Assembly: GCA_050952225.1 (NCBI GenBank)
Contig: JBMNKL010000001.1
Span: forward strand, 558,001-622,000
Reading direction: 5' to 3'
Origin: JBMNKL01 sp050952225
GTDB lineage: Bacteria; Bacillota; Clostridia; Acetivibrionales; DTU013
DNA: 64,000 bases
Numbering within the stretch: position 1 is the stretch's first letter; the number at the start of each line of letters is the position of its first letter. The notes below the pieces were generated by a model. It saw only the letters and a program-made list of their open reading frames with translations. It was not told the DNA's origin and searched no databases. Positions 54,618 to 62,830 of the stretch are shown here, piece by piece. Made by a program: the position numbers and the translations under genes.

Positions 54618-54917
54618 ATGATACAGATTCATGAAAAAGATACTGTTGCCGTAGCAGTAGAGGATTGCGCCAAGGGCATTGAGGTAATGGTAAAACCGCC
54701 TGAACCCATGAAGCCATATGGAATAACACCGATTACAGACATTCCGTTTGGTCATAAAATCGCTTTAAAGGATATTTCCTCCGGTGAGATTATTATTAAG
54801 TATGGAAAATCAATAGGAAAAGCATCCAAGGACATTAAAAAGGGAGAGTTGGTTAGTGTTCACAATATTGAGGGGCTTCGCGGACGCGGAGACCTTAAAA
54901 AGGAGGAAAACAAGTGA
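54618..54917 (+). CDS. UxaA-family lyase small subunit (SAF domain)
   Basis: 99 residues from ATG 54618 after GAAAGGAGGG. A SAF domain: QIHEKDTVAVAVEDC near the N-terminus, ITDIPFGHKIALKDISSGE and GKSIGKASKDIKKGELVSVHN. It corresponds to the N-terminal domain of altronate dehydratase or to SuyA of sulfolactate sulfo-lyase. The large subunit starts inside its stop codon (GTGA overlap), so the two form one enzyme. Confidence 0.9.
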   Translation: MIQIHEKDTVAVAVEDCAKGIEVMVKPPEPMKPYGITPITDIPFGHKIALKDISSGEIIIKYGKSIGKASKDIKKGELVSVHNIEGLRGRGDLKKEENK

Positions 54918-56116
54918 AATTTTGGGGATACGTTAGAAACAATGGCGAAGCAGGCGTAAGAAACTATGTCCTGATTATACCTTCCGCAAGAATTACAAAC
55001 ATTGCTGCAACAAGGATTGCAAATTACGTTACAGGAACAAAGGCGATAATTACTACCGGTGAAGTATGCAGGCACAGTAAAGACAGGAAAAGGCTGGCAG
55101 ACTTGTATATTGGGCTTGCTAAGAATCCAAATACTTATGCCACGATTATCCTTGGAGCACGCGAAGATTTTGGTTATCCGGAAGTTCTCCCCAGCAGGCT
55201 TGCAGATGAGATTAGAAAAAGCGAAAAACCTGTTTCGGTTTTAACGCTTGAGAAGTCCGGTGGTTTGGAGAAACTGGTGGTTGATGGAATTAAACAGGCC
55301 AGGAAATATGTTCATGAAGCATCATTGGTATTACGCGAACAGGTTCCGCTTTCCAAACTTCAGATCGGCGTAAAATGCGGATGGTCTGACGCAACCAGCG
55401 GTATAAGCGGAAATCCGTGTTTTGGAAAGGCGGCGGATTTACTTGTTAAGGAAGGCGGGACAGTAATCTTTTCCGAGACTCTTGAACTTATTGGAGCTGA
55501 AGAAGACGTGGCAAAACGCTGTGTCAATCCTAAAGACGCAGAACGCCTGTTAGAGATGGTTAAGGAAGTCGAAGACACTGCAAAAGCATCTGGTGAGGAT
55601 ATACGCTCAATTAATCCTATTCCGTCCAATATTAAGGCGGGTATCAGCACCCTGGAGGAAAAATCATTAGGTGCAGCAGAAAAAGCAGGCAGTATGCCTA
55701 TCCAAAGCGTTCTTGAGTACGCACAACGCCCTGAAAAACCGGGATTACACTTTATGCATGGTTGGGCGTCCGCGTTTTCATTACCTGTCAGTTTGGCTGC
55801 AGCAGGTTGCCAAATTACTTTATACCAGCTGGGCGGAGGGGACCTGACATTTGATGACCCACCCATGCTGGCTCATAACGTGGGAATCGTGGCTCCTCTT
55901 ATGTTTGTGACAGGAAATCCACGGACCGCACAGAGAGCCGCGCACAGTATTGACTTCTCTTCCGGCGGAATAATTACAGGCGAAAAAACATTGAATGAAG
56001 CTGGAGAAGAGCTATTTAAGAAAATTATAAGCATCGCGAACGGGGAAGTTACAAAAGGTGAAACTATCAATTACACCGATGTAATAGAACCATATTTTCT
56101 GGGCCCGGTATTTTAA
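54914..56116 (+). CDS. UxaA-family lyase large subunit (altronate dehydratase / sulfolactate lyase type)
   Basis: 400 residues from a GTG at 54914. Features: GYVRNNGEAGVRNYVLIIPS at the N-terminus, CGWSDATSGISGNPCFGKAADLLV, GTVIFSETLELIGAEE and HFMHGWASAFSLPVSLAAAGCQ, with cysteines placed as in the iron-dependent family. The canonical family removes water (altronate, galactarate) or sulfite (3-sulfolactate) from a hydroxyacid. The two-subunit layout (99 + 400) is closer to SuyAB or split UxaA than to fused altronate dehydratase. Substrate unknown. Confidence 0.88.
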   Translation: MKFWGYVRNNGEAGVRNYVLIIPSARITNIAATRIANYVTGTKAIITTGEVCRHSKDRKRLADLYIGLAKNPNTYATIILGAREDFGYPEVLPSRLADEIRKSEKPVSVLTLEKSGGLEKLVVDGIKQARKYVHEASLVLREQVPLSKLQIGVKCGWSDATSGISGNPCFGKAADLLVKEGGTVIFSETLELIGAEEDVAKRCVNPKDAERLLEMVKEVEDTAKASGEDIRSINPIPSNIKAGISTLEEKSLGAAEKAGSMPIQSVLEYAQRPEKPGLHFMHGWASAFSLPVSLAAAGCQITLYQLGGGDLTFDDPPMLAHNVGIVAPLMFVTGNPRTAQRAAHSIDFSSGGIITGEKTLNEAGEELFKKIISIANGEVTKGETINYTDVIEPYFLGPVF

Positions 56117-56172
56117 AGAGTTTCCAGGTGGAGCATTTTAAGTAACATTTTTGAGTATTCCAGGAGGAGTAG

Positions 56173-57048
56173 ATGAAACTTATTAATTATTTGGACAATT
56201 CAAAAAAGCAAAAACTGGGCGTAATTATAGGCGAGGATATGGTTCTGGATGTAGCCGGGTATGCCAGCGAGAAAGAAATGACGGATGATTATAGCGACAT
56301 CTTAAGTGTTTTACGCAGGGATAACGGACTGGAACAACTTAAAAAATTAGTGTCCGGCACGGATGAAAAAATGAAAAGGTTTGCAGTTAAACTATCAAGT
56401 GTTTCTATTTTAGCCCCGATATCCCGCAACAGCAAAATAATGGGTGTTGCATTGAATTACAAGGATATGTGCGAGAGAGGAAATCTGCCGATTCCAAAAA
56501 CGCTTAAGGTGTTTAGCAAATATTCAACAACTGTTACTGATCCCGGAGGAGAAGTAGATATCTGCGGTCATTTAGTCACATACGAAGGAGAACTCGGCGT
56601 TATTATCGGCAAGAGAGGCAAAAACATTACCCGTGAAGAGGCTTATGATTATATAGCAGGCTATACCATTGTAAATGATATGACTGCTAACGACTGCACA
56701 AAAGAAGACGTTCAATTGCTGCGCGGCAAAAATTTTGACGGTTTTTTTCCTGCAGGACCTTACCTTGTTACTAAAGATGAAGTAGATGATCCTATGAAAC
56801 TGGATATAAAGACTATGGTAAACGGAGAAGTGCGTCAGGATTCTAACACAAGAGAAATGGTCTTTGATATTTCAGAACAAATTGAGTATTTTTCTTCATT
56901 TCTAACTTTAGAACCAGGAGATGTAATAGCGACAGGAACTCCTGCAGGAACCGCATTACAATTTGATCCTCCGTGGTTTTTGAAACCAGGAGACAAGATA
57001 CAGATTACTATTGAAGGTCTCGGAAGCTTATTATGCAAAATAAAATAA
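56173..57048 (+). CDS. Fumarylacetoacetate hydrolase family protein
   Basis: 291 residues (GGAGGAG upstream). FAH fold: SKIMGVALNYKDMCERGN, YEGELGVIIGKRGKNI with acidic metal ligands, GYTIVNDMTANDCTKED, FDGFFPAGPYLVTKDEV and GDVIATGTPAGTA. Family members hydrolyse acylpyruvates, decarboxylate oxaloacetate, or dehydrate 2-keto-3-deoxy sugar acids. Placement behind the lyase fits handling of a 2-keto acid made by it (inference). Next gene starts 23 bp downstream. Confidence 0.9.
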   Translation: MKLINYLDNSKKQKLGVIIGEDMVLDVAGYASEKEMTDDYSDILSVLRRDNGLEQLKKLVSGTDEKMKRFAVKLSSVSILAPISRNSKIMGVALNYKDMCERGNLPIPKTLKVFSKYSTTVTDPGGEVDICGHLVTYEGELGVIIGKRGKNITREEAYDYIAGYTIVNDMTANDCTKEDVQLLRGKNFDGFFPAGPYLVTKDEVDDPMKLDIKTMVNGEVRQDSNTREMVFDISEQIEYFSSFLTLEPGDVIATGTPAGTALQFDPPWFLKPGDKIQITIEGLGSLLCKIK

Positions 57049-57071
57049 AAAATGTAAAAGGAGAAATAGTT

Positions 57072-58142
57072 ATGAAAAAGAGAGTATTTATCACTCTTGC
57101 AATTATGGTTCTAATTGCAATGCTGGTTGGATGCACAGGTTCTAAAACTGCTCAAACTCCTCAAACTCCTTCTACTTCGGAACCTTCATCATCTGAAGCT
57201 CCGTCCGAATCTTCAGAAACACCAAGCGAAACTTCAGAAGAACCGAAAAAAGGCGTTGTTCCGACAGAGGTGAAGATCGCAGGCGGAACTACCGGCGGCT
57301 CGTGGAATATTGCAACAACTATTATCGGTAACTTTCTCCCAAAAGAAATTCCGGGGATCCGCACCACAGTGCTTCCGGGAGCTGCTCTAAGCAACCTTGC
57401 CTCAATTCAAAGCGGGGATTATCAACTGTCAATGAGCAAGCTTCCCACAACGGTTGATGCCCTCAATGGCCTGCCTCCTTTTGACGGTAAGCAAGACAAA
57501 ATCAGAAATCTTGGTTTTGCTTATGATGAAGCAACTCATATTGTAGTTGCAAAGGACTCGGATATATATTCAATTGAGGACATTAAAGGTAAAAGGCTGA
57601 CTACTTTTGCATCGGGCAACACTGCAGAAATAATTACCCGCCATATACTCCAAGTCTATGGCATGTCATATAATGACCTTCGCAGTGTTTCGTTCTCGAA
57701 TCTCAGTGACATGGGCGAACAGTTTAAAGACGGGCTTACAGATGTATTATGCTTTGGTTCTGCAATTCCTGTATCTGTAATTATGGACGTTGCTAATGTC
57801 AGGGATATCAGGATTCTTGAAATCCCGGATGATAAGTTGGCGGAATTGCAGAAAATTTCACCGGCATATATGAGAAATATCATTCCGGGCGGAACGTATA
57901 AAGGTATCGACGAGGATATTAAAACCCTTGGAAACGCACAACATTTCATCGTTTCTGCTGATCTGGATGAAGATTTTGTCTATGAAATGACAAAAGCTAT
58001 TGTCAAAAATCTAGATCTGATTGGTGAAGGGCATGCCGCATACAGAGGTTTAACACCCGAACTGATGGCTAAAGAACTAAGCGGCGTGGAAATGCATCCC
58101 GGTGCGGAAAGATACTTCAGGGAGATAGGTGCCATAAAGTAA
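57072..58142 (+). CDS. TAXI-family TRAP transporter substrate-binding lipoprotein
   Basis: 356 residues from ATG 57072 (AAAAGGAG upstream). Lipoprotein signal with lipobox MLVGC (Cys about 21), a Ser/Thr/Pro/Glu-rich linker (about 25-65), then a TAXI domain with KIAGGTTGGSWNIATTIIG, GAALSNLASIQSGDYQLSMSK, and GKRLTTFASGNTAEIITRHIL. Works with the fused TRAP permease at 58513 to import an organic acid with a sodium or proton gradient. Confidence 0.9.
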   Translation: MKKRVFITLAIMVLIAMLVGCTGSKTAQTPQTPSTSEPSSSEAPSESSETPSETSEEPKKGVVPTEVKIAGGTTGGSWNIATTIIGNFLPKEIPGIRTTVLPGAALSNLASIQSGDYQLSMSKLPTTVDALNGLPPFDGKQDKIRNLGFAYDEATHIVVAKDSDIYSIEDIKGKRLTTFASGNTAEIITRHILQVYGMSYNDLRSVSFSNLSDMGEQFKDGLTDVLCFGSAIPVSVIMDVANVRDIRILEIPDDKLAELQKISPAYMRNIIPGGTYKGIDEDIKTLGNAQHFIVSADLDEDFVYEMTKAIVKNLDLIGEGHAAYRGLTPELMAKELSGVEMHPGAERYFREIGAIK

Positions 58143-58174
58143 TAGGATAAGGCATCGCCCCTGAGAATTGGAGA

Positions 58175-58273
58175 GTTGTGTAACAGGAGAAGATAAGGAA
58201 GGGCAGATGAAATAAAACCCTCGTAATAAGATGCATGCAAAAAGCTTTTCTTATGCGGCTCCTGTTACACAAC
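58175..58273 (+). repeat. 15-bp perfect inverted repeat in the TRAP intergenic gap
   Basis: GTTGTGTAACAGGAG (58175-58189) and CTCCTGTTACACAAC (58259-58273), with partial pairing continuing inward. It sits 33 bp after the binding-protein gene, without a T run. It may end or stabilise the upstream mRNA so that binding protein exceeds permease. The remaining gap (to 58512) holds no gene. Confidence 0.6.
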
Positions 58274-58512
58274 ACAGTCAAAACCTTTAATCAATGCAAT
58301 GGCAAGTAATACCATGACAATATAATAATTAACTCGGCCTGGAAAAGTAAAGGCAGATATGCCCTATATATAAGTTTATAGGCAAATCTGGCAGCAGCTT
58401 AAAGCGAATCATGCTAAATATTGGAGGTGTGAGAGATATTTCAGGCTTCAGAACATAGGCCTCTAGGGTTCTTGAAGTTTCGAGGGCATTATCATTTTTT
58501 AGGAGGGTAACA

Positions 58513-60408
58513 ATGGAGGACACTATCAAAAAATCTTCCAACACCACTATTAAGGATAAAATTATTTGGGTAATTGCTTTAGCCTTTGGTATATTTCATA
58601 TATATAGAGGAATAATCGGTCCAATGGAAGCCATATATCAAAGGTCCATACATTACATGTTTGCGGGGATACTTGTATTTCTGATTATTCCGACAACAAT
58701 AAAGAAATTTAAGAAAACAGGCTTAATAATAGATATTATTCTTGCATTATGCGCGGCGTTGCCTGTTATATATCTAATAATAAACAGGGAAAACCTTATA
58801 TATCGTTTTTACTATTTCCAGCCACTCGCATGGTACGAGTATGCTTTATGTGTAATGCTGGTAATTGCAGTCCTGGAAGGAGCCAGGAGAAGGATGGGAA
58901 AGGCGTTGCCGATTATCGCGATGGTCTTCATAGTATACTTCATTTTTGGCAAATACATTCCGGGTATGTTTGGGCACAGTGGATTTACACCTGTGCAGAT
59001 TGTTGATACCCTTTACCTGACTACTGAAGGTATCTTTGGAACTGCGTTAGGCGCGTCATCAACTTTTGTTGTGCTATTTGTTATGTTTGGTGCGTTCCTG
59101 GAAGGATCAGGCGTTGGGAATTATTTTACAAGAATCGCCCTAACAGCGACCAGGAGATCAATTGGCGGGCCATGTAAAACTTCCATAATATCAAGTTCTC
59201 TCTTTGGGACCATCTCCGGAAGTTCTGTTGCTAATGTTGTTGCTGACGGACATATCACAATTCCGCTTATGAAAAAGGCAGGATACAAAGGATCATATGC
59301 CGGAGCCGTAGAAGCCGTTGCATCAACAGGCGGCCAGATTACACCGCCGGTCATGGGATCTGCAGTTTTTATTATGAGTGAGATTACGGGGATTCCTTAT
59401 AATAAAATAATTATAGCAGCAGCCTTACCGGCATTTTTATATTACTACTCAGTTTTCTTAATGGTCCACTACGAGTCAATCAAACTGAAGATACGAGTTT
59501 TAAAGATGGATTCCGGGGATACGGTAAAAACGCTGTTAAAGCAAGTCTATCTTTTAACTCCGATTGTTATGCTTGTGGTTATTCTGATGATGGGTTATAG
59601 CCCTACAAGAGCCGTTTTATGGTCAATGGTAGTACTTATTGCAATTTCATTTGTTGATTTTAAAAAACATATGACTTTTAAACAGATTTTAGATTGTATA
59701 GCCGAAGGCGGTAAAGGCACGATAGGTGTTGCAATGGCATGTGCCTGCGCGGGAATTGTTGTAGGTATTGTTAATTATACCGGCCTTGGTTTAAAACTAA
59801 GCGCACTTTTACTGTCGATGGCACAAAACCAATTGTGGCTTGCCCTGCTAATAACGGCAATTACGGCATTGATACTTGGAATGGGGCTTCCGACAACTCC
59901 TGCTTATATTGTAGTTGCAACACTGCTTGTACCGACAATTATAAAAATGGGCGTACCTTTGCTTGCTGCTCACTTATTTGCTTTTTATTTTGCTAATATT
60001 TCAGCGATTACTCCGCCGGTTGCACTTGCCGCATATGCTGCGGCCGGAATCTCCGGGGATGACCCTGTCGAGACCGGTTTTACAGCTTTCAGGCTTGCCA
60101 TGGTCTCCTATATCGTCCCGTTTATATTTGCTTATAATCCATCACTACTGCTGATGGGAGACAGTTTACTGGAGTTAGTATTTGTAGTTATATTTGCCCT
60201 GGTGGGTGCATACTACCTTGCGGTATCTATTGTAGGTTACATATCAAGGCCGATTGCTTGGTGGAAGAGGATAATTATATTTGCTGCATCTATTTTACTA
60301 ATTTACCCCGAAATGCTTACCAGCGTAATTGGTCTGGCTGCAGGAGGCATATTTGTCCTGCCTGAATATGTTAAATACAGAAAAGTGCTCCCCGCACTTA
60401 AAGCGTAA
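58513..60408 (+). CDS. TRAP transporter permease, DctQM fused (TAXI type)
   Basis: 631 residues, about 16 hydrophobic segments. The N-terminal quarter corresponds to the small DctQ-like subunit and the remainder to the DctM-like subunit. Motifs: FGAFLEGSGVGNYF, GGPCKTSIISSSLFGTISGSSVANVVADG, GGQITPPVMGSAVFIMSE, LILGMGLPTTPAYIVVATL and NISAITPPVALAAYAAAGISG. ATG 58513 with AGGAGGG upstream. Partner of the TAXI binding protein. Confidence 0.93.
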   Translation: MEDTIKKSSNTTIKDKIIWVIALAFGIFHIYRGIIGPMEAIYQRSIHYMFAGILVFLIIPTTIKKFKKTGLIIDIILALCAALPVIYLIINRENLIYRFYYFQPLAWYEYALCVMLVIAVLEGARRRMGKALPIIAMVFIVYFIFGKYIPGMFGHSGFTPVQIVDTLYLTTEGIFGTALGASSTFVVLFVMFGAFLEGSGVGNYFTRIALTATRRSIGGPCKTSIISSSLFGTISGSSVANVVADGHITIPLMKKAGYKGSYAGAVEAVASTGGQITPPVMGSAVFIMSEITGIPYNKIIIAAALPAFLYYYSVFLMVHYESIKLKIRVLKMDSGDTVKTLLKQVYLLTPIVMLVVILMMGYSPTRAVLWSMVVLIAISFVDFKKHMTFKQILDCIAEGGKGTIGVAMACACAGIVVGIVNYTGLGLKLSALLLSMAQNQLWLALLITAITALILGMGLPTTPAYIVVATLLVPTIIKMGVPLLAAHLFAFYFANISAITPPVALAAYAAAGISGDDPVETGFTAFRLAMVSYIVPFIFAYNPSLLLMGDSLLELVFVVIFALVGAYYLAVSIVGYISRPIAWWKRIIIFAASILLIYPEMLTSVIGLAAGGIFVLPEYVKYRKVLPALKA

Positions 60409-60460
60409 TATAATTGATTACTTTATTTTAACATGATGAGGGATAAAGGGTGGAATTGGT

Positions 60461-61414
60461 TTGCATAGCATTATTTTTAGCATAAATACGGTATTACCGA
60501 TCTTTATTACAGGCTTAATCGGGTATATGTTGAAATGCAAAAATATCATAACACAGGAGTTTGCATTAACCCTGTCAAAGATAGTGTTTAAACTCTTTAT
60601 CCCGGCAATGTTATTTGAACAAATGTACAGACAGGATTTGACCAGGACTTTAAGTTTAAAACTGGTACTTATATGTGTTATTGGTTTGTTTAGTGTTATG
60701 GTAATTGCGGCAATAATTTGCCCTATGTTTAAAAAAGAGAATGCCAAGTGCGGCGCAGTAGTCCATGCTGCTTTCAGAAGCAATTATGTGCTCCTTGGCA
60801 TTCCTCTCATGATGAATTTATATGGACAGGACGGGGCAAATGTCGCAGCTTCGATGACGTCATTTGTTATTATTAGCCTCAACTTATGTGCAGTTATTAC
60901 TTTTTCAATTTTTAAGCCTGATGAGGAAAAGGTTAACGGCAGCAAGATACTGGGCGTGCTAAAAAGCATCCTGGCAAATCCGTTTATAATTGCAATTGTA
61001 GCGGGCATGCTTATCCATTATGCAGGAATTCATTTGCCGGTATTTATCGAAAAATCACTTGGCAATATTTCGGCAGTAGCAATGCCTATGGCGTTGCTTG
61101 CACTGGGTGGAATGTTTGACTGGAACAATGCCAGGAATAATTTGCGTTTGTCAACTGTTATTTGTATAATTCGGCTGGTGATAGTCCCGGCTGTTATGAT
61201 TACCATAGCATATATGTTAGGGCTCACGGGGGTTGAGTTATGCTTGGTTTATGTAATATTTGGCTCACCTGTCCCTACTTCCGCAGCAGCGATGGCAGCT
61301 GGAATGAAAAGCGATGTACGGTTGACCGGTGAGTTCTCGCTAATGACAACATTATTTTCCCCAATATCATTTTTCTTTGGAGTATTGTTTTTACGATTAA
61401 TTGGTGCGGTTTAA
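60461..61414 (+). CDS. AEC-family transporter
   Basis: 317 residues from a TTG at 60461 (AAAGGGTGG upstream). Ten hydrophobic segments; ITGLIGYMLKCKNIITQEFALTLSKIVFKLFIPAMLF is typical of the auxin efflux carrier fold, with CLVYVIFGSPVPTSAAAMAAGM in the C-terminal half. Bacterial members (for example MdcF, MleP-like) carry malonate, malate or other carboxylates. A second transporter inside this cluster suggests import of one acid and export of another. Confidence 0.85.
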   Translation: MHSIIFSINTVLPIFITGLIGYMLKCKNIITQEFALTLSKIVFKLFIPAMLFEQMYRQDLTRTLSLKLVLICVIGLFSVMVIAAIICPMFKKENAKCGAVVHAAFRSNYVLLGIPLMMNLYGQDGANVAASMTSFVIISLNLCAVITFSIFKPDEEKVNGSKILGVLKSILANPFIIAIVAGMLIHYAGIHLPVFIEKSLGNISAVAMPMALLALGGMFDWNNARNNLRLSTVICIIRLVIVPAVMITIAYMLGLTGVELCLVYVIFGSPVPTSAAAMAAGMKSDVRLTGEFSLMTTLFSPISFFFGVLFLRLIGAV

Positions 61415-61473
61415 TACGGGGGATGTATATAAATCAGACATCCGGGTGTTTAAAGTAATGGAGGTCATAAAAT

Positions 61474-62787
61474 ATGTTTGGCACTACAATTACAAAGGTT
61501 ACGGCTAGACAGGTATTTTCCGGGAAAGGGCACCCGGCGGTAGAAGCTACTGTATACACAGAAAACGGTGCTTCCGGTACAGCTCAATGTACAGCCGGTT
61601 TGTCAGTTGGAACCCATGAAGTTGCCTTTGCTTATGATGGCGGAAGTGCATGGCGTGGGAAAGGTGTTATGCGGGCCGTAGAAAATATTGAAAAAATCAT
61701 TGGACCTGCAATTATAGGTATGGATGCAACTAAACAATTTGAAGTTGATAATACTATTCTAAATTTAGGAGGGCCTGATGCCAAGCTTCGGCTCGGAGGC
61801 AATGCAATCGCACCCGTTTCTGCCGCGGTTCTCAAGGCCGGTGCCGAATCTCTTGGAATTCCATTGTACCGGCATATAGGCGGAGCTCGAGCCGTGACTC
61901 TTCCATGCGCATCATATGGTTGCATAAGCGGTGGGTATAGGTACAGCAGTGGAGAAAGATCAGGCACTAAACCGACATATTCGTTTGTCGCATATGACTT
62001 TTCGAAGTTTTCAGAGGCCTCTTATGCACTGTTTGAAGTAGTTTTGTCCTGGGAAGAACAGATGGTCAGAAAGTGGGGCCTGCGGCCTCAAGAGTCCTCT
62101 CCGCATTATAGTTGCGCCGGGTTTTTCAGTATACCCAGGGGATTAATTGAAAGTGATGAATACCTGTGGGACTCTCTTACGCAGACTATCTGCAAAAAAG
62201 GATATGAAGGAAGAATTGGCCTGCAAGCCGATTTTGCAGCAGACTGCTATTACAACCCCGAAAATAAAACCTATCAGGGCTTGTTTAATAAAGAGGTCCG
62301 GACAAGAGAGCAACAGATTGAAATGATTTTGTATTTGGCTCGCGAATATCCGTTTGTCATAATGGAAGATCCTCTTAGCGAGGATGATTTTGAAGGTCAT
62401 GCATATTTGACAGAAAAGACCGGTATACAAATTGTTGGTGACGATCTTTTTTCCACTAATTTGGAACGGGTGAAAAAGGGTATTGAAACAGGCGCATGTA
62501 ATACGGTTCTGCTAAAGGTAAATCAAGTTGGCACTATAACTGAGGCACTTGAGATGGTTCAACTGGCTTATGAAAACGGTTATGGAGTAATGCCCTGCTC
62601 CAGCCGGGGTGAAAATCTTGACATATGCGATTACAGCGTTGGGCTAAACGCGGCAACTATCAGGGAAAGCGGCCTTGGTTCAGCCGGCACCCGTTTTCTT
62701 GAAATAGAAGCGGAGCTAGGTTCCAGGGCGAAATATGCAGGGAAAAGCGGACTTAAAGGATGGAAATTTCAATGCCAGAAGCTTTAA
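61474..62787 (+). CDS. Divergent enolase-superfamily protein A
   Basis: 437 residues with full enolase length and order. Metal ligands are conserved: D253 (GLQADFAAD), E298 (IMEDPLSEDD) and D323 (VGDDLFSTN), as is the general base K348 (LLKVNQVGT). Other active-site parts differ: the NGGSHA loop is ISGGYR, SHRSGET is SSRGENLD (378-382), and the C-terminal catalytic Lys of glycolytic enolase (IKTG) is IRES. It is therefore unlikely to be the housekeeping enolase; a related dehydration of a phosphorylated or free sugar acid is inferred. The paralogue follows 43 bp downstream. Confidence 0.88.
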   Translation: MFGTTITKVTARQVFSGKGHPAVEATVYTENGASGTAQCTAGLSVGTHEVAFAYDGGSAWRGKGVMRAVENIEKIIGPAIIGMDATKQFEVDNTILNLGGPDAKLRLGGNAIAPVSAAVLKAGAESLGIPLYRHIGGARAVTLPCASYGCISGGYRYSSGERSGTKPTYSFVAYDFSKFSEASYALFEVVLSWEEQMVRKWGLRPQESSPHYSCAGFFSIPRGLIESDEYLWDSLTQTICKKGYEGRIGLQADFAADCYYNPENKTYQGLFNKEVRTREQQIEMILYLAREYPFVIMEDPLSEDDFEGHAYLTEKTGIQIVGDDLFSTNLERVKKGIETGACNTVLLKVNQVGTITEALEMVQLAYENGYGVMPCSSRGENLDICDYSVGLNAATIRESGLGSAGTRFLEIEAELGSRAKYAGKSGLKGWKFQCQKL

Positions 62788-62830
62788 GCATAAAAACAAA
62801 GAAGTACTCAGCTAATTGGAGGAATGGACT

